In this document: piece by piece, positions 13,576 to 24,717 of the stretch
How the letters are laid out: each line of letters starts with the position of its first letter
How positions within the stretch are numbered: the stretch's first letter is position 1
Made by a program: the position numbers and the translations under genes
The notes under the pieces: model-generated
The model's database searches: none
What the model saw: only the letters and a program-made list of their open reading frames with translations
What the model was told of the DNA's origin: nothing
NCBI GenBank assembly: GCA_036346225.1
Contig: JARFIW010000884.1
Location: 1,178,001-1,242,000 of the forward strand
DNA: 64,000 bases
From: Platerodrilus igneus
Lineage: Eukaryota; Arthropoda; Insecta; Coleoptera; Lycidae
Direction of reading: 5' to 3'

Positions 13576-13898
13576 GATTTTTTTCGAATGCTCCACCCGA
13601 AGATACTACATTGGCCAGGAAGCGAGTTTTTTTACCTGAAAATTTTGGAATTTTGCCGAACCCTTGTTGTTCCAAGCAAGGTAGGGATCTTTAATGTGCG
13701 TGACAAAACTCACACACAGGTCCTTCATTTTATCTCTCATCCGAACGAGGGTGTATTTTTGTGAAAAATTCTCGCCTAACATTTTTCAAGCGGATCGTGT
13801 CGGGATTCGAACCCGGGACCTTGGGCGTAACAGGTTGTATACCACTGACCTCTGGATTTGTAAGCTTGTATGCTAACCGCTACGCTATTCTGTCGATG
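13576..13898 (-). mobile_element. tRNA-derived SINE, copy 1 (most complete)
   Basis: On the minus strand the element begins with a tRNA-like head carrying an RNA polymerase III A box (TAGCGGTTAGCAT, 13870-13882) and a B box (GGTTCGAATCC, 13803-13813). It continues into a body with the plus-strand landmarks TCTCATCCGAACGAGGG, GCAAGGTAGGGATCTTTAA and TGCTCCACCCGAAG. The same body recurs at 38793, 45402 and 57513 in this window, always in minus orientation. SINEs move by borrowing LINE machinery. The tRNA head is duplicated or spaced unusually between the two boxes, so it is not a functional tRNA gene. Confidence 0.8.
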
Positions 13899-13977
13899 AG
13901 TACATTTTACGTTGAGGAGCTATATTTTGAAACATTTATGTACGCCAAAGGAAATTGATAAAATTTTTTATATAACC

Positions 13978-14975
13978 TAGTTCTAGGAATAGACGGATAG
14001 TACATACCTTATACAAAGAGCAAACAGCGGTAATAGAATTAGAGCAGGGACGTAGAGAAGTAATATTAGGGAAGGGATGAGACAGGGATGTGCCCCATCC
14101 CGATTAATTTTTAACTTGTACATTGAAGAGGCAATGAATACTGTCAAACGCAGGAAGACATTTGGAATTATTATGCAGGGACAAAAAATTAGTATGCTTG
14201 GATTTGCAGATGACATAGCGGTATTAGCATCTAGCAAGGAAGAGTTAGAAGTTGCTCTTAATGGAATGGAAACAGTTCTAACAGAGAGAGATATTGTATG
14301 AAAATTAACCAAAATAAAACTAAAGTACTAGTATGCAAAGGAGGGGAAAATGAATTGTAAACTAGAATACAGATAGGTAACGAAAACTTACATGAGGTTA
14401 AGGCTTTCTGCTACCTAGGAAGCCAAATAACGCAAGATGGGAAGAGCGCAACAGATATAAAACAAAGATTAGCACAAGGCCGTGTTACATTTAACAAGAG
14501 AAAGCAATTACTGTGTTCAAAGACAACAAATATAGAAACAAGGAAAAGATTGCTTAAAACGTGTGGAGCACAGCACTGTACTGTACGGTTGTGACACCTG
14601 GACAGTAGGAGAAACGGACAGAAAAAAGATAGAAGCCTTTGAAATGTGGTGCTATAGATGTATGATGAAGATATCTTGGACAGACAAAGTTATGAACAAA
14701 GAGGTACTAGAAATGATAGGGGAAGAAATAAGTATGCGGAAAATAGTAAAAAATAGGAGAGATAGGATGATTTGGCCACATACTAAGGCATGAGGGAATA
14801 GTGCAGAATATACTAAAAGCAGAGATAGGAAAAAAGAAAAGTAGTGGTAGACCTAGGTTAGATTATTGCACACAGATAGTGAAAGATGTAGGATGTAGGA
14901 ATTTCAGGGAAATGTACAGGCTAGCACATAATAGAAATTAATGGAGGTACGCATCCAACCATTTCGAAGATGGAA
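13978..14975 (+). mobile_element. 5'-truncated RTE-type LINE copy (RT and C-terminus)
   Basis: Begins inside the reverse transcriptase with the frame for VHTLYKEQTAVIELEQ. It goes on through RQGCAPSRLIFNLYIEEAMN and FADDIAVLASSKEELE near 14200, the catalytic YADD-like box. It ends with the C-terminal block YGCDTWTVGETDRKKIEAFE and ISWTDKV near 14590-14690. A frameshift follows FADD near 14300 and more occur downstream, so no intact protein remains. Closely related copies lie at 33232-36188 (minus), 55676 and 61928. Confidence 0.85.
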
Positions 14976-15689
14976 AAGTTTTCCATCTTTGAATAGTTAA
15001 ACTACTTATTTCGTCAAAATCCGTTGAGATGTTTTTGATTGATTTCATAGTTTTAAATACTTTCTTATTAAGTGGTTTCGGTATACCTAAATGAACTATT
15101 TTCATGTTTTTTAGTTGAACGGTAAAACTATAGGATTTTATCATTAAGAGGTTAGTCATTTGTAATGGATGATGGGGGAAAAATTGTTTGTTTGATTTAT
15201 TTGAATCGTGTAGACGTACATGACAGCCACTATGTTTAGATCTAATTTCAAAATCTAGAGTTCGGTCCACGTTTGCTTCATGCTACATTTTTTGGCATTT
15301 AGTTACATTATTTGCAAAATTACGCATTTGTTTATAATACCCACGATTAGAGAGCTTTTTAAATTTTGACACTTTTATCCCTTAGACTGTACTTCATTAG
15401 TAAGTCAAGGGCTTATGGTTTAGTTATTCAGCGTGTAACAACTGGAGCAAAGTTATTAAAAAGAATTAATATGTTGTTTATTAAATATTCTATCTTGCCG
15501 TGAATATTGTTTACATGTATTCCTATGGATTATCCTGGATTGTTCGCGTAATAAAATATGATATGATGAATGCTTCTAATTATCCGTCGTCTAATTATTT
15601 TGTCAGCTCTCTGATTAATAAAACCACTGTAATCATACATCAGATTTGTAATGAGACAAAATAATCCCCTTGCAAACAATCTTTCATAC
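14976..15689. other. Unrecognised sequence between two LINE pieces
   Basis: This stretch separates the end of the LINE C-terminus from a second partial copy of the same C-terminus, so it may be an insertion. An open frame on the minus strand (14938-15270) overlaps the LINE end and shows no family signature. Confidence 0.4.
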
Positions 15690-16925
15690 ATTACAACCAG
15701 AGATAGGAAAAAAGTAGGTAGAGGTAGTTAGACTATCGCACACAATAGTGGAAGATGTAGACTGTGGGAATTTTAGGGAAATGTGCAGGCTGGCTCAGAA
15801 TAGAAATCAATGTAGGTACGCGTCCAAGCAATTCCAAGATGGAAAACGTAATGACGAAAAAAATAACTGTACTTAAACCTGCTGATTATTATATGCAAGT
15901 ACAGGTATTGGTTTCGCAATATTTTCAACTAATGGTGATTGTGCGAAAGGATTTAGGGGAAAATTATTAATTCGGCAAATGTCTAAGTATTGGGGAATCC
16001 TTGGTAGCCACAGGCTGCTTAACTCCCTTCACATACCACTGAACATGGTGAAGTAGGACATATAATTAGGAAACCACATAAGGAGAACTGAGCTGTATCT
16101 AGACTGTGGGAATTTCAGGAAACAGTCTAGGCTAGCTCACAACATAAATAAGTGAAGCTACGCGTCTGATGAGTTTCAAGACGGAAAACCTAATGACGAA
16201 AAACTAATTGCATTTAAATCTGATGATTATTATAAACAACTACAAGTGTTGGTTTTGAAATATTTTCAACTAATGTTGGTTGTGCGAGAGGATATATTGG
16301 AAAACTATTAATTCGGCAAATGTTCAAGTGTTGGGTGTTCTTGGTAACATCACGCTGCTTAACCCTCTTCAGATACTACTGAATATTGTAGAAACAGGGT
16401 ATATATTTATAAACAATAGAAGCGGAACCGAATTGCATCTAACAAGAAAGAGCAGCGGCTATGTTCGTAGACAACAAACATAGAAGCAAGGAGAAAATTG
16501 TTGTAAGGATATGTGTGGGGCACAGCATAGTACGTCTAAGGAATAGGGGTGGTAGGAGAAGCAGACAGATAAACGGTAAAAGCATTTTGGAATGTTGTAC
16601 TTCAGATGTATGAGGATGATAGTATGGACAGACAAAGTTAATTGAAAGAGGTCATAGAAATAGTAGGGAAATAAAGATAACTTTGAAAAACAAAAAAAAT
16701 AGAACTAGAAGGGCAGAATACGTTCCAATGCATTTTTGGGGAAAAGTGGGATATATTACAAGCAGAGATAGGAAAAAAGAAGTAGAGGTAGACCTATATC
16801 AGAGTATTTATTGCACACAGATAGTGGAAGATGCAGACTGTGCAAATTTCAGGGAAATATGTAGGTTTGCACAGAATAGGAAACAATGAGGGTACGCGCC
16901 AAACCATTTCCGAGACTGAATGATG
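15690..16925 (+). mobile_element. Tandem 3' units of the RTE-type LINE
   Basis: Three consecutive pieces of the same LINE 3' region can be recognised. At 15690-16040 there is a C-terminal coding end followed by a tail starting AATGACGAAAA and ending near CTGCTTAACTCCCTTCACA. At 16090-16390 there is a second coding end and tail of the same kind. At 16400-16925 a diverged copy of the RT C-terminus starts near AGCGGAACCGAATTGCATCT and ends CTGAATGATGATG. The same join between tail and second C-terminal copy is found at 57480-58290, and the same order of parts occurs in the full element at 31822-36487. All reading frames are broken. Confidence 0.7.
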
Positions 16926-17069
16926 ATGAACCTAATTTTCCTAATTACTATGTCATTGAATAATTTTGTATTTGTAAAAATCAAAATGTTTAATCGAAAA
17001 ACTCTGCTGTTTCGTTGTCATAAAGTTAGTGATATTTTGGGTTGTTGCTATACTAGAAGAGAACCCCAT

Positions 17070-17113
17070 AACAATAATAACAATAGTAATAATAATAATA
17101 ATAATAATAATAC
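17070..17113. repeat. AAT/AAC trinucleotide microsatellite
   Basis: About fourteen AAT units, the first few mixed with AAC and AGT. Translation on either strand gives runs of Asn or Leu that should not be mistaken for protein. Confidence 0.92.
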
Positions 17114-17304
17114 TAAGAATGTGTGTCCTGTGGAACTAGCACTTGTACGTAGTGCTATACTTCCAACGGATGAAAGTATATCAAATTTGTACCTTTCAGG
17201 TTTACTCAACACAAACTTCTCATAACAACGCATCCAATTCTATCGAAACTAATATGGTTTATTCATCATCTGATGAATATCACCTCAGTAGTTCTGATAG
17301 TGAA

Positions 17305-18525
17305 CTACCAATTTTTGTTAAATAAATATTTTTTTATTTGTAAGGTGAATAGCTGAGCGACACGATGAGTTACATGTTGCATATGGTACATGTATTCGTC
17401 AACAGCTTCAGCTTCTGTTTTTCCAGTAGTTCGTTGCGTAACTTCAATAATTTTTTGTCTACAGTAAACTCCCCTTAACATATTTTCCTTCCCTACCTGT
17501 GTAATTAACTTTTTCCTGTAATAGTAGTTAATAAAATTTTTGTACGTTGTTTTATTACGATTTTTAAATTATGCTCTCCAAAATGAAGCAAAAATGCCCT
17601 AAAATGGTTTGCAGTTGCTTCGTCTTTTAGCATTTGATATAATTTGGAAATTAATTTCACGGATTCTAAAGACTAAAATAGATCTGGGTAAAAAAGTGTC
17701 AAACCTAAATCGCATCCATTATGTTCAATTGATTTCTTCTCTTATGTCCATATTTTCTACATCATCTGTATACATTTTGATCCAAAACCATTAATGCGTC
17801 GAATTTAATATATCTCTTTTGTATTAAGTCGTTTTGCTATAGTAACATGGTTTTTAATTATGTTACCGAGTCAGCTGTAGCAAGGCCTAGAGAGACATAC
17901 GGCTGTTGCAACATTTGTTGAACGATAGATTTGCCTTGAAATCCCTCGTTGTTATAACATATCGCCAAAGCTTAAAGTGTCATCTCCAGCATTTACAACA
18001 TACAAATTTTCAACAGTATTTTCAGTTCGTTTTTCATTGATATCCTCTTGATCTATTTTGTAAATTATAGAAAGAGATGGTGAATTCTCTACATCATTAA
18101 ACGAGCGGGAGCTTTCATCATCACTGTTTTCAATAATAGCTACCGTAGTACTACTTTTAGATGTAGCTTATGTAGGTCTGACAACAGGTCTGGTATTTTG
18201 TTTTCTGTTTAAAATCAAATTTAGGTGATGTATAGTTATCAACATAGGTCGAATCTAAATCAGTGTTATCCAGCAATTTGGACTATGCTTTACTATAAGC
18301 GTCGAAAACCTTTTTGCATATTGGCCGAATTTCATTAGTGGACCACTTTTTATATGGCATTTTACTGTGTCGAGTATACTTCGGCCTCTTCTTGCTATCA
18401 TACTTCACATAAAAATATGTTTTATTAAAAATTATTTTACGAAATGGGTGCAAAATTTTACACCAATACCTTTTAAATTTGAACCAAACTGATTTGTACA
18501 TACCTTCCTGTTCATTACCCAAATA
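17305..18525 (-). pseudogene. Decayed coding sequence of unknown family
   Basis: Three protein-like segments follow each other on the minus strand in different frames. The first (18522-18283) is basic and aromatic: SVWFKFKRYWCKILHPFRK then RHSKMPYKKWSTNEIRPICK. The second (about 18180-17990) is Ser/Asp/Glu-rich, with SDDESSRSFNDVENSPSLS. The third (about 17575-17305) is open without a Met: FINYYYRKKLITQVGKEN, then CRQKIIEVTQRTTGKTEAEA, then MYHMQHVTHR, ending in a stop at 17305. The layout of basic head, acidic middle and compact helical tail suggests a transposon-associated or regulatory protein. I do not recognise the family. Stops between segments mean it is a pseudogene, or has introns I cannot resolve. 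Confidence 0.4.
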
Positions 18526-19138
18526 ATAAGAAAACAGCGCTGTCCAATGTTTTAAAAAATCCGTAGACCTTAAAGCAAGCTTGAAAATAGTTGGTTTCTA
18601 TTTTCTAAAGTAAACATTATACTCGTAGCTTCAACTTTTACGGTTATGAGTGAGGTGTCACGTTGCAAATAAAGATGCTGTAGAAATGACAAAACTGCAT
18701 CATAGAAATGTGACAACGCGTATATAAATTTGAACAAATTGTTGACCATCGGAATCTATTGACTATACATATACTATACAGAATCATAATATCTTCGATA
18801 CGTATTATAATTGGGGTATATTCATAACTAAGATTCGACATAGCAACACTTTAAATATAAAATATACATGTTCTATATCAGGTGTGGCCAACTTTGGTGC
18901 ACATAAGATCTACTTTTTATTTTAAAATTGTGTCGCGATCGACCTATTTTTTAGGTAAGAAGGGGATGTTTTTGCAATGTGCTTTTATACCGACGTGCAC
19001 TTTGGCGAGCTCCATGATTAAGGGGTAAATAATCTACATACATGAGTATTTATTTAATGGGTTAAAAAACTTATGTCCAGAGGAATTAAAACAACATGAG
19101 CACTTATTAATAACATTTATTCATTAAAACTTTTTAAA

Positions 19139-19478
19139 TTAATGAGAAACCTGAGTCTGCATTTCCTTTACTAGTGCATCATAATTTGGAGTATATCCTG
19201 ACAAAGACAATAACAATGAGTCCTCAGTATGAGAATCGGTCAGGACGGAACGAAGTTTAGTTTTAGTCAATTGTAAATATGAAAATGCCGATTCGCACAG
19301 ATACGTAGATCCAAAGCAAGAATAAATATATTCGCTACATTTGATAATATTGGGATACTTTTCTCGGTTAACATATTTCCAAAAATTTTCTTCAAATTTT
19401 CTGGCTTGTAAGATTAAATCAGATTGTAAAATTATAAATTTAATTTCCCAAAAATAAGTCTGCAATTTTTGCTAAAAA
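19139..19478 (-). pseudogene. hAT-1 transposase, C-terminal dimerisation part
   Basis: This open stretch carries the hATC dimerisation domain that ends hAT transposases. It shows LQSDLILQARKFEENFWKYV, then YIYSCFGSTYLCESAFSYL (containing the Glu of the catalytic triad in the CESAF box), then TKTKLRSVLTD near the stop. It is the missing end of the gene at 30165-31637, and both lie on the minus strand of one element. If the palindrome were absent the two parts would abut with a one-base frame difference, so the gene may have been broken before or after the insertion. It has no start of its own. Confidence 0.85.
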
Positions 19479-22400
19479 GTAGAGGATGATGTTCATTCGA
19501 GGCCGACCCCAACCCCAACCCACCGAGAGAGCCCCCCCAAACCAAAAACCCGCCCTTTTATTTTAAAATAAATTTTTAAAAGAGTTCGCAAAGTTGGAAA
19601 ATACGTAGACGAGGACAAACTAACAAATTTGGACGTTTTCTTTTTATTAAAGGGGATATGATTTGAAAATTTTATGCTCGATGCTAAATGCTTGGAAAAA
19701 GTCGTTTCAAATCAACTTAACGAGCATGTGAATCACATGGAAAAACTGTATATTTTCTTTTCTTGGACTTTCATTAATTATGTTTGTTATTGAAATTGAT
19801 TAATTTCAGGATACAAATTTTAAATAAACACTTTGTAAGGAACACCCTTTACAGAAACTTACTAATAAAGCAATTTAATTTCCCGCCATTTTTTCGAAAT
19901 CATGCTTGGTTTTTCTTTGGAAACAATCGAAATTCCGAAAACACTCGAAGAGTGCACAAACTCACTAAACCACAATTAATAATCGCCTTTTAAGGTTTAA
20001 CCATTTCAAATTCCAATGACTTTAATTTCTTATTGGAGAACCTTATTCCACGCCCACTGTTGCTGGATGGCCCCCTTTTGGGAATATATGCTCGTTAAGG
20101 GCACCCGCATTAACTACACTTCGTGAGATCCCTTTAATCTTTTTTAATCGGCCCCGCGTGTTCTCACCAACCAAAAATTTCACCAAGCCACCGTTAAACC
20201 GCCCACAATTTTTAAACAGCGGATATTGTGTTTATTTTTGCGGTACACCACTTTAAACCAAAAAAAACAGAAAGTTTAATACGTCTATTAATAATTTATG
20301 GTAAGTTGGCGAAAAAATTAAAACCTTTAACGAAAATATAAGTTTTTAAATACAACATGAATAACATCTATAAACCACTGTGGTAACCAGAGTCTGGGAA
20401 TCTGGGATAGCCAAATCTCCAAACCAGAAGTTGCGGGCGTTTTCCGAAGGGGAAACAAAAGTTCCAACACTGTCAAGTAATTTAAATTGCTGCAACAGAA
20501 CAGAAAATACTGTCACTGCCCTCCCTCAAAACGTTTGAACCCCTCTTCCCCCGTCGATTTCCACCCTTTTTATCACCAACTTTTTCGTAAACCTGGAAAG
20601 TTTCACCAACCTCCGGCCAGGCAGATCAATTCCCCAAAGCTTGATGCCCTGCAGGTAGCACAATCTTCCATCTTTCGTAATCTCCATATTATATAAATTT
20701 CTTTTCAAAATTGTTCCAACCAATACCAAAAGGTTGCTCCTGCCAAGCTTACCTTGATCCAACATCGTTTCCAGTAGTCAAACCATTTAATCTGACTTGT
20801 TTTGAGTCTTGAGCAAATTAATTTGAAATTCCACTTGAAAGTCAATTTCTTCCAATCAAGAAGAGAATGTTATCAGAATCACAACAACCAAATAACTTGG
20901 ACGGTTGAAAGAAAAAACCAATTCAATTTATGGGGGATAAGGAGGAAACCCAACCTTGGTTGATTAAACGTTGGGGAAATTTTACCGCACATCACTTGTA
21001 ACGTCAACACAAGAAAAATCCATCTTTTTAATTTTAATCAAACCGACCTTTGACGATAAGCACTGGAACATGGCCTCACCTTTATGCCGATGGCGGGCGC
21101 AGCCCAAATTAGGGCGTTATATGCAAGCCGTCTGGAAAAGGCGCGTATAATTGAAGGGGTTTTACCTGTATGCCACCAACGCCATTTTAGAATTATTAAA
21201 CTTTCAGCAGATTTTTAACCATCGGGTTTAAAGTGTTTTTCCTCAGGTTTCTAAATCCCTTTTTCAAACGGACCCCACTGATTTCAGATTAACCCCTTTT
21301 GCAAGCACCGAAATTACCAACCTTTTCTAAACCGTATCGCCTGTCTTTTGAGATAAACCCGGGTTTATTCATTTACCCCAAAATTGAAACTTAAATGTTT
21401 AAAAACGAACCGGGTTTAAATCTTTAATTAAAGTTTCAAATTAAATTGGGCTTAAAAGTTTAATTCAAAACATTCCCCTTCACCAAACAGGAAAGATGTT
21501 CTTTAATTTATTTTAAAACAATTTTTTAAAACCAAATTTTGGGGGCCTGTGAAATCACCAAAGGGTTTTAAATTAATTTTAAAAGGTTTTAATAAACAAA
21601 GTTAAATTAGAAAACAAATAATTGTGAAAACTAACCAAAAAACAAGCAACCCTTTAAGGAACCCAACAAAGGAAAGGAATTTAAACGGGGATAAAAAACC
21701 CATTTAAAAGTTTGAAAAAAAACATCCCTTTACGACCTTGGATTCAAAATTATTTAATTACTTTTATGGAAACGCGGTATAAACCGGAATTCAAACCCGG
21801 TAAAACCAATAATTTTTAAAAAATTTTAAACGAAAAAAAAAAAGAAAGAATTAAAATAAAAATTTTTAAATTTAAAAATAGTCTGGCATTTTGAAAGTAA
21901 ACACGAAAAAAATAGCGGGAAGAATTATTTAAAGTGCATAAAATTTTAGAAGAAGTTTCAGGAATGAAAAAATTTATCAAACAATTAACAGCCCATTTAA
22001 GGATTTAAAACTCGAAAACTAAAATATCAAATAAACCTACAAGAAATTTATGGAAAGACAAACATAGACCCAAGTAATTTCGAAGAAAAGAAAAGGCAAT
22101 TAAATTAAAGAGGATTTAAATAAAGGAGAAAAAAAAAAAATGGTTACTTTAAAGCATCCCAAATCACAATTTCCAAAATAACAAAAAATTTCAAACGAAA
22201 ATCGGTAAATTTGGAAGAAACATTTAATTAAAAGGAAAAAGGTTTTTTGGTTTTTTGGGATTTTAAAATAAAATAATTTCAGGTGACTTAAAAATTGAAA
22301 AAAAATTTTTCCGTTTGGTTTTTATTTATTATTGGGGAAAATTATCGGGATACAGAAGGTTTAAGAAAACAGAATTAAAAAAAAAAAAAATTTAAACAAA

Positions 22401-22880
22401 TTTTAAACACGAGTTGACTCATTTCATTTAAATGTAGCGCCTTTGTTTAATTCTTTCAAAAACGATATTTAAAAATTCCCAAAAGGGAAAATATAGGGCC
22501 GGGGCCCGTTTGGCAAAACCATTTTTGCCCCCCCCTTTAAAAATTAAAAATTTAAACAAAAAAATACCAAAAACCAAAAGTACCTCAAAAGCAAAAGGGT
22601 TTGAAATTTTCACCCAGAGATCCAGATTCACTTGCAACCGCACACCCAGACCATCGAGCACACAATAGTTATTGATTCACAAACAACAACATTTATTAGT
22701 TTAATGAAAAAATATTCATGGTAGTCATCGTCCCAGGTTGGATGAGGGTGTTGTCCGGAGGTTAGTTGCGATTTGGGCAGGTTAGACAGCAAAATTGACA
22801 GGTTGGCTTTTTAATGAGTCTCATTAAAACCATTCACAAGCTTTTAATGAGTTCTCATTAAAACCCCATTAGCACAATAG
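19479..22880. repeat. Left arm of the palindrome: contracted, noisy copy
   Basis: This 3.4-kb stretch mirrors about 7.2 kb of the right arm. It shows many small deletions, inflated G, C, A and T runs (for example a CCCCCCC run near 19540 and A runs near 21835 and 22380) and random frame breaks. About 450-500 bases are missing between 19560 and 19600 alone. The pattern is concentrated in homopolymers, unlike normal mutational decay. No genes are annotated here: open frames at 20487-20765 are noisy shadows of the plus-strand gene at 27690-28503. Confidence 0.75.
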
Positions 22881-23190
22881 GTTAGGCCGCGGCGCCGACC
22901 CAACCTATTAATTTTTCCTTTATCTAACCTAGGTCCACACTTAGTTTTTAATGGAAAACTCATTAAAAGCAATTAGTGTTAATGGGGTTTTAATGAGAAA
23001 ACTCATTAAAAGCAATTAGTAATGGGTTTTAATGAGAAAACTCATTAAAACAGCCTAACCTATCAATTTTACTTTTATCTAACCTAAGTCCACACAAATC
23101 CAGCTAACCTAACCTAACTCCGGACAACACTAGCTAACCTATCTCCCGACAGCTCCACATCCAACCTAGGACGGATGCAACAAGTACACT
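22725..23190. repeat. Palindrome-rich core at the symmetry centre
   Basis: At least five short palindromes of the form TTTTAATGAG...CTCATTAAAA lie between 22800 and 23065. Around them, GTTGTCCGG near 22752 is mirrored by CCGGACAAC near 23126. The central point carries AATAGGTT, a GC-rich 18-base loop with GCCGCGGCGCC, then AACCTATT near 22876-22909. TCTAACCTA(A/G)GTCCACAC occurs twice on the right side (about 22925 and 23080), so the core also contains direct repeats. The motif CTAAC is repeated three times near 23105. Confidence 0.75.
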
Positions 23191-24187
23191 ACACATAGAA
23201 ATATATTTTTATTCATTAAAACTAATAAAATTGGTTGTTGCGTATAACTTTTGTGATATTGCAATAATATTAAACTATTTCTTTATGTGCATATTCGGAT
23301 CTAGGTCTGGTTGTGGGGGGTGTATTAATGGCAAAGTTCCTTGAATGTGAAATTGCCCTATAGAGTGAAATTGTCTCCATAGGGTGAGAGTGTCTCCCTC
23401 CGACCTAGGTCGGATAGCAAAACTGTTCCTAATCAAGAAAATGTACGCGATATGGCGGTGTCCAACATATGTCCTGTCATCATAACCGCAATTAATGTAG
23501 TATGCGAAGCTATTAGGGGTATAGTCATGCACATTATTAGTGAATGAAGTTGAGGTCTCTGGAACAACAGAGTGAATACATTTTCGTAACTACTTTAGAT
23601 TTTGAATATTTTGGGTCTTGGTAAAATTATTAGTAGTTCTGACTTAGAAAAATTTTAACATAAAACTGGAAATTTTATACCAAGGCCTCTAACTCGTAAT
23701 GTGTCCGTGCGCACCCCCTGCGCATGCACACCCATGCCCATGCGCACCCTTGCGCGTGTGCAAGTTCATAGAATACATTCCATACTGGTTGTTTCGTGGT
23801 GCACACAAATCGGGCACAAATCGGTACATATCCGAAGTATTGTTTAATTTTTCAAATATCCCCGCAACTGAAATGGGTATCTAAGTTCTTATGAAAAGAA
23901 TTATAACAAAGAGCGCTACATTTAATTTTAATAGAAATGAGTACAACTACGTGTTTGAAACATACCTTTAGTTTAAATTTTTTTTTTTTTGTTTGACTTC
24001 TATGATATTACATAAACCAAGATTCTGCTATCCCGAGTAATTGTATCCTAACAATACCATTATATATAAATAAAACCACAACGTTTGAAACAATATTTAT
24101 ATTTCAATTCAAATACTTAACAAGTACATTCACATAGAAATATATTTTATTTATTAAAACTAATACACACATCACGCACAAAAGTCA
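23191..24187. other. Non-coding right-arm segment bounded by 48-bp direct repeats
   Basis: About 48 bases beginning CAAGTACACTACACATAGAA (near 23178) recur near 24118 as a close match. They bound roughly 0.94 kb that contains a perfect 14-base palindrome CCGACCTAGGTCGG (23400-23413) and a GC-rich CGCACCC/GCCCATG patch at 23700-23765. No protein family was recognised. The open frame 23275-23532 is unconvincing. Confidence 0.5.
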
Positions 24188-24611
24188 CTTTTTCCTCCTT
24201 TTAATTGGGAAATGTGTAGTATACATATCCAAATTTTGTACACGATTTTCGTTTGATCTGAGTTTCGTATAGAGTGTAGCTTTTGGAACATTGTAGATTT
24301 CGGATGCTTCTGAACCAGTAATCCATCCTTTGTTTATTTCGTCAATGGCTTTATTTAAACTTTTAGTATATGATTTAATTCTCTTCTTTTCTACCAGAAA
24401 CGTCTGACTTGGAGTCTATGTTCTGATCTTTCGCATCAACATTATCATGTGTAGGTTTATCTTGCACTATTTTAGTATTTGCCAGAGATTCATTAGGCAT
24501 ACCATTCAAATGTTGGCTAGTTGAATTGTTTGATAAACTTTTTTTCATCTCCATGACAACTTCTTCTAAAATTTTTATAGCATCTAAAGATATAATTCTT
24601 TCTCCGCTCAT
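24188..24611 (-). pseudogene. Palindrome gene P4: helix-turn-helix (psq-like) protein, frameshifted
   Basis: A Met-initiated frame (MSGERIISLDAIKILEEVV) gives a short helix and a polar Asn/Asp/Lys-rich stretch. It then hits a stop at 24375. One frame over, coding continues to a stop at 24188 with SLNKAIDEINKGWITGSEAS, then EIYNVPKATLYTKL and a basic end (PIKRRKK). The second part has the shape of a pipsqueak-type helix-turn-helix: a helix ending in G, then (S/A)..A...(Y/F).VP..TL. Proteins with this domain bind DNA and are common in insect transposons and transcription factors. A single frameshift separates the halves. It is third in a minus-strand series with the pieces at 24718-25393. Confidence 0.5.
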
Positions 24612-24717
24612 TTTTATTACGATGTTTACTTATCAAAATGCAAATGCAGACTATTCCAATTTTACAATTTCGAAAAATATGTATAAATATTTACCTCCAT
24701 CTAACTTCGTTGTCGTT

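Noticed and set aside
13790..13890. A functional tRNA gene on the minus strand
   Set aside because: A and B boxes are present but spaced too far apart and the cloverleaf cannot form. The same body recurs as a SINE.
17048..17233. Leucine-run protein on the minus strand
   Set aside because: Translation of an AAT microsatellite.
20487..20765. Two overlapping open frames, one on each strand, in the left arm
   Set aside because: They sit in the noisy inverted copy of gene Q, and the frames result from indel noise.
23100..23125. Interstitial insect telomere repeat (TTAGG/CCTAA)
   Set aside because: Only about three CTAAC units, embedded among other CTAACCTA motifs; too short to call.
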